Source: Cephalotus follicularis
Lineage: Eukaryota; Streptophyta; Magnoliopsida; Oxalidales; Cephalotaceae
DNA length: 64,000 bases
Reading direction: 5' to 3'
NCBI GenBank assembly: GCA_001972305.1
Contig: BDDD01006283.1
Span: forward strand, 1-64,000
Of the stretch, positions 58,412-64,000 are shown one piece after another (positions within the stretch are counted from its first letter, which is position 1; every line of letters begins with the position of its first letter). Under the pieces are notes generated by a model, which ran no database searches, was not told the DNA's origin, and saw only the letters and a program-made list of their open reading frames with translations. Both the position numbers and the translations under genes were made by a program.

Positions 58412-59569
58412 TCAAGATGGAGGAGGGTGCTGTGGGAAAGCGTTGTGAAGAAACTGGAGGATGTCTGCTTGTCCCTGTCGAATATTGGCCTGTCCTTGAA
58501 GAATGTTTGCTTGCCCCTCACGAAACTGATGCATTTCACTTTTGACAAACTCCATATCAGCTTGGGCAATATCCATTCTTGCCATGAGTGAATCAAGGGT
58601 AGGCCTGCTGCTGCTACCACTGCTAGTACCAACATTCGGTCGCATCTCATATTGCTGTGGATCGTCCTCCTCATCATCATCATCATCCCCACCTCCTACA
58701 TTTGCTTGCGCTCTTGCTTTCTCTCTTCCTCTTCCTTGCATTTTTACCCACTCACCATCCTCAAACACAATGTTTAAGTGTCTAAGTCCCGCTTTATTTA
58801 CCAAATGCTTAAGGGAAGGCTTAACACTTTGCTCATCATCTGGGATATCTATGTTAAAAGAAGCTAGGACAGTCGAAAGGATCCTACTAAGAAGCATAGG
58901 AAATGGAGTGTGATTTGGCCTAGACAATAAGTGGTTGACAATGAGATAGGGTAGGTTAATATGGGTTCCGTTTTTGACACAAGCGACGAATTTAAGATCG
59001 CGCTCGGAGGGGAGTGTGTGTGATCCTTCTTTAGGAAGAAAAGTGTTGGTAACAAGGAGTAGGATAATCCTAGAGGCAATAGGTAAGTGACTACTAGTCA
59101 CATGCATAAGTGGATTGACATTTTGTTGCTCTAAAGAAATCCCTAGTGCATCGGTTTTTTCAATGTCATGAAAATTAGTAATTCCCTCATTGGGAATTCC
59201 TAATGTTTCGGCAACTAAGTCAGGAGTGATACAAACGGGAGTGCCTAGAACAAACGAATTTGCAACACAGGTAGTGGCGGGTTCCAAATTGGCATAAAAC
59301 ATTTTGACCAACCTAGGGAATATGGTATGTGATGAGCAAATATAGTCAAGCCATCCCATTGTCTCTAACCAAGTCATCACTACAGCAAGATTGCTAACAA
59401 GTATATCTCTAGGTAGCCATTTCTCCATATGCAATTTAACTGAGCTAAAGTGAGAATTATACCTATTTTCTTTCTCCTTGGAGAGAAAGAGCTCATTGTC
59501 GAAATCAATCTCCACTTGTGAGCTTCTAGGTTGCCTTGAAGCCAAATGCTTTTGTCTTTTAGGTCCCAT
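58412..59569 (-). CDS. ORF3 of SIRE-like element (env-like position; putative plant transposon domain protein), intact
   Basis: An uninterrupted 385-residue frame. The N-terminus is basic (MGPKRQKHLASR), then an alpha-helical core with HTIFPRLVKMFYANLE (about residues 82-97) and GTPVCITPDLVAETLGIP. This pattern is seen in the 'putative plant transposon protein' domain (PF20167-like) of plant retroelement ORFs. An acidic tract of Asp/Glu lies near 295-303, a Ser-rich stretch follows, and the C-terminus (about 330-375) is a coiled coil with three heptads GQANILQ, GQANIRQ, GQADILQ. I see no signal peptide or membrane segment, so an envelope role is not supported. Its function is unknown; particle, chaperone-like or host-facing roles are guesses. 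The first Met is chosen because the frame opens there with the basic N-terminus. The element's pol has stops, yet this frame has none. Confidence 0.85.
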   Translation of the reverse strand: MGPKRQKHLASRQPRSSQVEIDFDNELFLSKEKENRYNSHFSSVKLHMEKWLPRDILVSNLAVVMTWLETMGWLDYICSSHTIFPRLVKMFYANLEPATTCVANSFVLGTPVCITPDLVAETLGIPNEGITNFHDIEKTDALGISLEQQNVNPLMHVTSSHLPIASRIILLLVTNTFLPKEGSHTLPSERDLKFVACVKNGTHINLPYLIVNHLLSRPNHTPFPMLLSRILSTVLASFNIDIPDDEQSVKPSLKHLVNKAGLRHLNIVFEDGEWVKMQGRGREKARAQANVGGGDDDDDEEDDPQQYEMRPNVGTSSGSSSRPTLDSLMARMDIAQADMEFVKSEMHQFREGQANILQGQANIRQGQADILQFLHNAFPQHPPPS

Positions 59570-59970
59570 TTGTGATTGCAGGTTTGGATATGGGAGTTTC
59601 TAGGGTTTTTGGGGTTTTAGAAATAGAGAGAAGTGAGAAAGACAGAGAAAAATGGGCGTTTTAAACCCTGTCTGTCGAATTTCCAGTCGACTGGCCACTA
59701 ATGGCAGTCGACTGGACGGCAAGGCAGTCGACTGGACATTTGTCCAGTCGGCTATTTTATGCAGAATGAGAAATGCAGAAAATTGCCTATCCAATAGAGT
59801 TGCAAACCTTTGGTACACTATTATGAGCTAATAGCAACCAAGGCAAGTGAGCTAATATATGTTATTGAGTTTGAAAACTCAATGTTTAAATGTAAGATGA
59901 TTTTTGAAAACATTCTTCACACAATTCAATCAAAAAATCAATTAAGCATCACAATTACACTTAAAATGAG
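59570..59970 (-). other. Intergenic leader between pol stop and ORF3
   Basis: 400 bases between the pol stop (59971-59973) and the ORF3 start, AT-rich except for the palindrome cluster at 59682-59757. A subgenomic promoter or splice acceptor would be expected here to express ORF3; none is identifiable by eye. Confidence 0.6.
59682..59757. repeat. Four CAGTCGACTGG units in the ORF3 leader
   Basis: Three perfect CAGTCGACTGG units and one CAGTCGGCT unit spaced about 22 bases apart, some 110-190 bases upstream of the ORF3 start. They have the same consensus as the LTR cluster. Confidence 0.92.
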
Positions 59971-61376
59971 TTAGGAAGGATTTTGCATACCTAGCTCTCT
60001 CCGCAAAGTGAAGAAACGTTCGTTGTCCAGCAGCTTTGTGAGAATATCTGTAACTTGGTTTAACGTGTCAATATATTCAAGAAATATATCTCCCTTTTCA
60101 ACATGATCTCTAAGAAAATGATGTCTAATCTCAATGTGTTTAGACTTAGAGTGTTGAACGGGATTTCTACTTAAATTAATAGCACTAGTATTATCACATT
60201 TAATACATACATTGCTAATGCTAATTCCGAAATCGCAAAGTTATTGCTTAAGCCACAAAACTTGAGCACAACAACTTCTCGCCGCTACATATTCGGCTTC
60301 GGTGGTGGATAGAGCTACACTATTTTGTTTCTTGGAAAACAAAGATACTAAAGAGTTACCTAGAAATTGGCAAGTGCCACTATTACTCTTTCTATCCAAT
60401 TTGCAACCACCATAGTCGGCATCGGAATAAGCGTGCAAGTTAAATAACGAATCATGTGAATAAAACAATCCTAGTAGTGGTGTATATGCAAGATATCTAA
60501 AAATTCGCTTAACCGCGGTTAAGTGAGACTCTCTAGGTGAAGATTGATATCTAGCACAAAGACACACACTAAACATTATATCCGGTCTACTTGCGGTTAA
60601 GTAAAGAAGAGATCCTATCATGCTTCTATATAGTTTTTGATCTATCTCTTTACCATTCTCATCCTTGTCAAGTTTCGTTGTAATGCTCATTGGTGTCTTG
60701 CAAGGCTTTGAGTGCTCCATTCCAAATCTTTTGAGTAGGTCCTTTGTATATTTGGATTGGTTGATGAAGGTTCCTTCATTTCCTTATTGGATTTGAAATC
60801 CAAGGAAATATTTGAGCTCCCCCATCATACTCATCTCGAATTCACCTTGCATAGTATTAGCAAACTCAACGCAAAGAGAATCGTTAGTAGAGCCAAATAT
60901 AATATCATCTACATAAATTTGAACAATAAGAACATCATTAAATTTGGTTTTAACAAAAAGAATTTTATCCACTAAACCTCTTTTGAAATCATTTTCCAAG
61001 AGAAATTTTGAAAGTCTTTCATACCAAGCTCTTGGTGCTTGCTTTAAACCGTAAAGTGCTTTAGAAAGTTTAAAAACATGATCGGGAAAATGCAAGTTTT
61101 CAAAACCCGAAGGTTGTTTAACATAAACTTCCTCATTTATAATCCCATTTCAGAATGCACTTTTAACATCCATTTGATGCAATTTAAAACCTTTAAAACA
61201 AGCAAAGGCCATTAACAATCTAATCGCTTCTAATCTAGCTACCAGAGCAAAGGTTTCATCATAGTCAACGCCTTCCTCTTGACTATAACCTTGTGCAACT
61301 AATCTAGCTTTATTTAGAATAACCAACCCATTTTCATTCATTTTATTTCTAAAAATCCATTTGGTGCCAATGATGG
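59971..61376 (-). pseudogene. SIRE-like pol remnant: RT (N-truncated) and RNase H
   Basis: RT begins abruptly at IIGTKWIFRNKMNENG (61376) and continues KARLVAQGYSQEEGVDYDETF, HQMDVKSAF, then TGA, EEVYVKQPSGFEN, LYGLKQAPRAWYERL and IYVDDIIFGS (YVDD at 60904-60915, intact), then TAA near 60784. RNase H has ASRPDIMFSVCLCARYQ, AYSDADYGGCKLDRKS, STTEAEYVAA, then TAA near 60240, and continues to the natural stop at 59971. One frame is kept throughout; only three nonsense changes occur. The upstream part of pol and all of gag are gone. Confidence 0.92.
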
Positions 61377-61616
61377 TGTAACGCCCGAGATTTCCATGTA
61401 ATATTATTTCACAAGAATTTGTACTCTTAAATTGTGGAGTTATTAAAAGGATGGTTTTTTCGAATTTGATGATGTTTTCCAATCTGTCTTATGTTGAAGC
61501 TTGTGTCTTATATGTTATAAGATGTAAAAAGGGCTAAAACGACGCTGTCTTGGAGGAAAGACGTCGACTCTATTCGGAAAGACGTCGACTCCTTTGTGAC
61601 AGAGCGTTGCACGTAC
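61377..61616 (+). mobile_element. Foreign LTR 5' fragment inserted in pol
   Basis: Begins TGTAACGCCCGAGATTTCC, a gypsy-type LTR start akin to G2, and breaks at 61616 against the SIRE-like 5' LTR. It contains palindromic units at 61535-61600 (GACGTCGACTC twice). I infer an LTR insertion followed by a deletion running from this LTR into the element's own 5' LTR. Confidence 0.75.
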
Positions 61617-62659
61617 CGAGCTCCAACACTTTTGCTCCAACCAAGCGAATTACAACTTTGCTCCAACTGAGCAATACAAGAGACAACCTCTCTTGTATGA
61701 GTGAAATAAGTGTTTGAATAATTACAAATTCGTAGTGAATTTGTTTACAATGAAGCTCACTTTGAAGAAAGCTAAAAGTGTGTATACAAGGTAAGGAACA
61801 AAGCTTTGTAGATGTATATGTTTGCTTTGGATTTGATCTCTTTTGATTGTATGAATGCTTGGTATTGTGCTTGAGATAACTTGAGAGAATATGAGACTTG
61901 AAAGCTTGATCACTTGTGCAAGAGCTCCAAATTTCCTTAAATAGTTAAGCCTCCAACGGATCTATTATTAAATGTCTGTTACAAATCCAGCCGGCTGGAT
62001 TTGGACGGCAGTCAGCTGGTTTGATGGCGCGTATATTTGAATATAGCCGTTGGGTGTTGGGCAGTCGGCTGTCTCCTCTAGGCAGTCGGCTGGATGTCTG
62101 TGCAGTCGACTGGATCCCTGTTCCAGTCAGCTGGTGGCCTCAATTTGGAGATTACAAAACCTACTGTATGAAATTGCACAATTGAAGGCAGTTGGCTGGA
62201 TTCCCTGGGCAGTCGACTGGACCCCCTGGAAGTCGACTGGTGCCCTGCTTCAGTCGGCTGGATTGGGTGTGAAAAGTTCCAAGAGCTACTGCCTGATTTG
62301 TACCCCACGACAGTTGACTAATACCCTGTGGCAGTCGACTGGAATTGCCGGGCAGTCGGCTGGACCCCTGTGGCAGTCGACTAGACTGGAGTTCCTGCAG
62401 ATTCTGGGTTTGGTTGAAGATGCAGTCGACTAACATCCTATGGCAGTCGACTAACCAACCTCGGGCAGTCGACTGGATTGCCCTCCAGTCGGCTGGAATT
62501 GCCTGTATCTGCAAAACCATTCTTGGCACAACTTTGGACACAAGATTAAGCAAGTATATGAAGTTATAACTTAAAGAATTATGCATACAAGTAATCTGTG
62601 TTTGTTAATCATCAAAATAACTCATGGTAAACAATTACTCGGGGTGGCAAAGGCCAACA
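61617..62659 (-). repeat. SIRE-like 5' LTR remnant
   Basis: Matches 56709-57751; the first roughly 226 bases of the plus-strand LTR (its U5 end) and the PBS are deleted. Confidence 0.92.
61990..62510. repeat. CAGTCGACTGG cluster, 5' LTR copy
   Basis: Counterpart of 57060-57600. Some units differ (for example CAGTTGGCTGG for CAGTCGGCTGG). Confidence 0.92.
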
Positions 62660-62844
62660 ATAGTAGTTTTCAAACTCATGTGTGTATTTCTAAATCAATA
62701 TAACAATTTAGAAAGCATAGCAATTCATAAACGATCATTATACAGGCAGTAAATAGCACATATGCAATGCATACAAATGCTCAGATGCATCCTAACAGAA
62801 GTCGGGATCATTTTGTATCATTTAAATAAGAAAACTTCCAAAAA

Positions 62845-63117
62845 GTACAAGAAGGCGTCGATGTCTATTATTAGGCATCGATGTCTTTGTCTCTCAGTGT
62901 CAATGCTCAAGTCCTTATCATCAGCGCTTTCCACTGTTAGAAGACATCGATGTCCATCTTTATACGCATCGATGCTCAAGGTATGGATCCTTGAATGTCA
63001 GTGTATTACTTAAGGCGTCGAAGCGTTAAGGTAGAAACCTTAGGCGTTGACGTATAATACGTCAATATCCAAGCAGATAACCCAAAGGCGTCGATGTTCC
63101 TAAAAGGCGTCGACGTA
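62845..63117. repeat. GCGTCGATGT/CATCGATG palindrome cluster in LTR G4
   Basis: About 10 units, such as AAGGCGTCGATGTC, GGCATCGATGTC, AGACATCGATGTCC, ACGCATCGATGCTC and AAGGCGTCGACGTATT, lying downstream of the TATA-like box on the minus strand. Confidence 0.85.
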
Positions 63118-63474
63118 TTTCGAGCACCAGTCGTCTTCTTCCTCACGACGTGACAAACAGTAACTAACATAGTCCATATACATGCAAGACAACATGAAAT
63201 CAACCCAAAAAACCAACATGCAGATACATATCACATACCCAGCATAACATGGCATTGACCAAGTGATCAAAACAATTCAATAATCATGCAATCTATGCAC
63301 AAAACCATAGTCCAGGCATGAACATTGATCTCAAGAATACGATTATGGCTTCCCTACCATTTTGTTCCAAGTTAGGAACTAGAAAGTCCACCTCTTTAAG
63401 TCCTACAACCCGTGCTGTCCGAGCAGCTCCAATCCTCATGCTCTCCAAGCTTTCAACCGGGCAGCAATGGTGGA

Positions 63475-63477
<3 letters not shown>

Positions 63478-63505
<28 letters not shown>
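63478..63505. repeat. (TC)n microsatellite
   Basis: An uninterrupted TC run of about 14 repeats in the putative transcript start region of LTR G4. Confidence 0.95.
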
Positions 63506-64000
63506 ACGAATTCTCACTGCATTTCTCACTGGTTTCTTTTCCTTTTTTTTTCTTTCTACAGGTGTTTAAGCAAGAGAGGGGTGAATGAGAGGGTGTTTTT
63601 AAGCCGATGGTTCCCTTCTCTTTCTTCCTCCCCGCTTTGAATGCACTCTCACACCTACACACCTGTCCTCTTTCCTTTACAGTTTTTGTTCTCTTCTTCC
63701 GCTGTGTTTTTGTAGGTCACATGTGTCTAGGACACTTCCCACTCTTGCATGCAATATCTGAGCTCGTTTGTCAGCCCCTTGTCTCAGCTCTCACGCCAGA
63801 CAATGCCACACTCCCTCTAATCATCCATTGCATGCACACATGTCCCTCTCCTCTTTGCACTTGTTGCATGCTATCACATGTGTCACCCTTACACAACTTC
63901 AGTCATGCAGGTCAAGGAGTCATATGCATGCTCAACACGTCCAATTTTGTGCCTTAAGGCGCATGCAAAAGACCCTAAATCGTTTCCCTTTGCACAATAT

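Larger units (their letters stand above)
56483..62659 (-). mobile_element. SIRE/Maximus-like copia element, minus strand, internally deleted
   Basis: Flanked by perfect target duplications ATAGT (56478-56482 and 62660-62664). From right to left: 5' LTR remnant (61617-62659), a 240-base foreign LTR fragment, pol from RT onward, an ORF3 leader with palindromes, intact ORF3, 3' UTR, PPT and 3' LTR. PBS, gag, protease and integrase are missing. A third ORF between pol and the 3' LTR is a SIRE/Maximus trait. Confidence 0.9.
55349..64000 (-). mobile_element. LTR G4 (gypsy-type), minus strand, split by SIRE-like element
   Basis: Pieces 55349-56482 and 62660-64000, with the right end outside the window. 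The left end (TGCAGCACGCCCCAG) resembles TGTCACACCCCG of inverted G2; the exact boundary is uncertain by about 6 bases because the host LTR has the same TTGCAG. The inner part shares blocks with G2 in reverse complement. TATA-like CTTAAAAACACC is near 63593-63604 on the minus strand, with a TC microsatellite downstream at 63478-63505. No coding region is seen. Confidence 0.65.

Noticed and set aside
58412..59569. Envelope glycoprotein for ORF3
   Set aside because: No signal peptide, transmembrane helix or Cys-rich ectodomain is visible; 'env-like' describes only its position.

Overview
The window is nuclear DNA of a flowering plant, probably a eudicot. It is AT-rich, shows no prokaryotic gene structure, and carries Ty1/copia, Ty3/gypsy-type, CACTA and Cassandra (5S-bearing TRIM) sequences, with tRNA-iMet primer sites (TGGTATCAGAG) next to LTRs. 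I find no convincing host gene, tRNA gene or CRISPR array. Almost all of it is a retrotransposon graveyard. All coordinates and comparisons were made by eye.

Left part (1-21443): the 3' end of a Tat/Retand-like gypsy element, with a broken antisense ORF, a 45-bp minisatellite, a PPT and a 3' LTR (498-2960). After AT-rich DNA without recognisable genes comes a copia element on the minus strand (copia A, 5593-13875) whose leader-gag segment is tandemly duplicated. It is followed by a solo gypsy-type LTR (G1, 15356-17714), a CACTA tnp2 transposase relic (18640-20104), and a G1 LTR fragment in the opposite orientation (20105-21443).

Right part (21444-64000): a deep nest. G1 LTR holds copia I (+); copia I gag holds copia II (-); copia II 5' LTR holds copia III (+); copia III 3' LTR holds LTR G4 (-); G4 holds a SIRE/Maximus-like copia (-) with TSD ATAGT; its pol holds an LTR fragment. 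Side insertions are a LARD-like element in the copia I LTR (TSD ATGAT), Cassandra elements in copia I (TSD TTAAA) and in the copia II leader (TSD GTTGG), and two stacked solo LTRs (G3 containing G2) in the copia II 5' LTR.

Nearly every gag-pol is broken by frameshifts or stops. The exception is the 385-codon third ORF of the SIRE-like element (58412-59569), which is fully open. The signal I find most unusual is a set of about a dozen clusters of short TCGA-centred palindromes (such as CAGTCGACTG, GCGTCGACGC and ACATCGATGT). They sit in LTRs, leaders and an ORF3 leader of several unrelated retrotransposon families, and two rearrangement breakpoints lie at or next to them.
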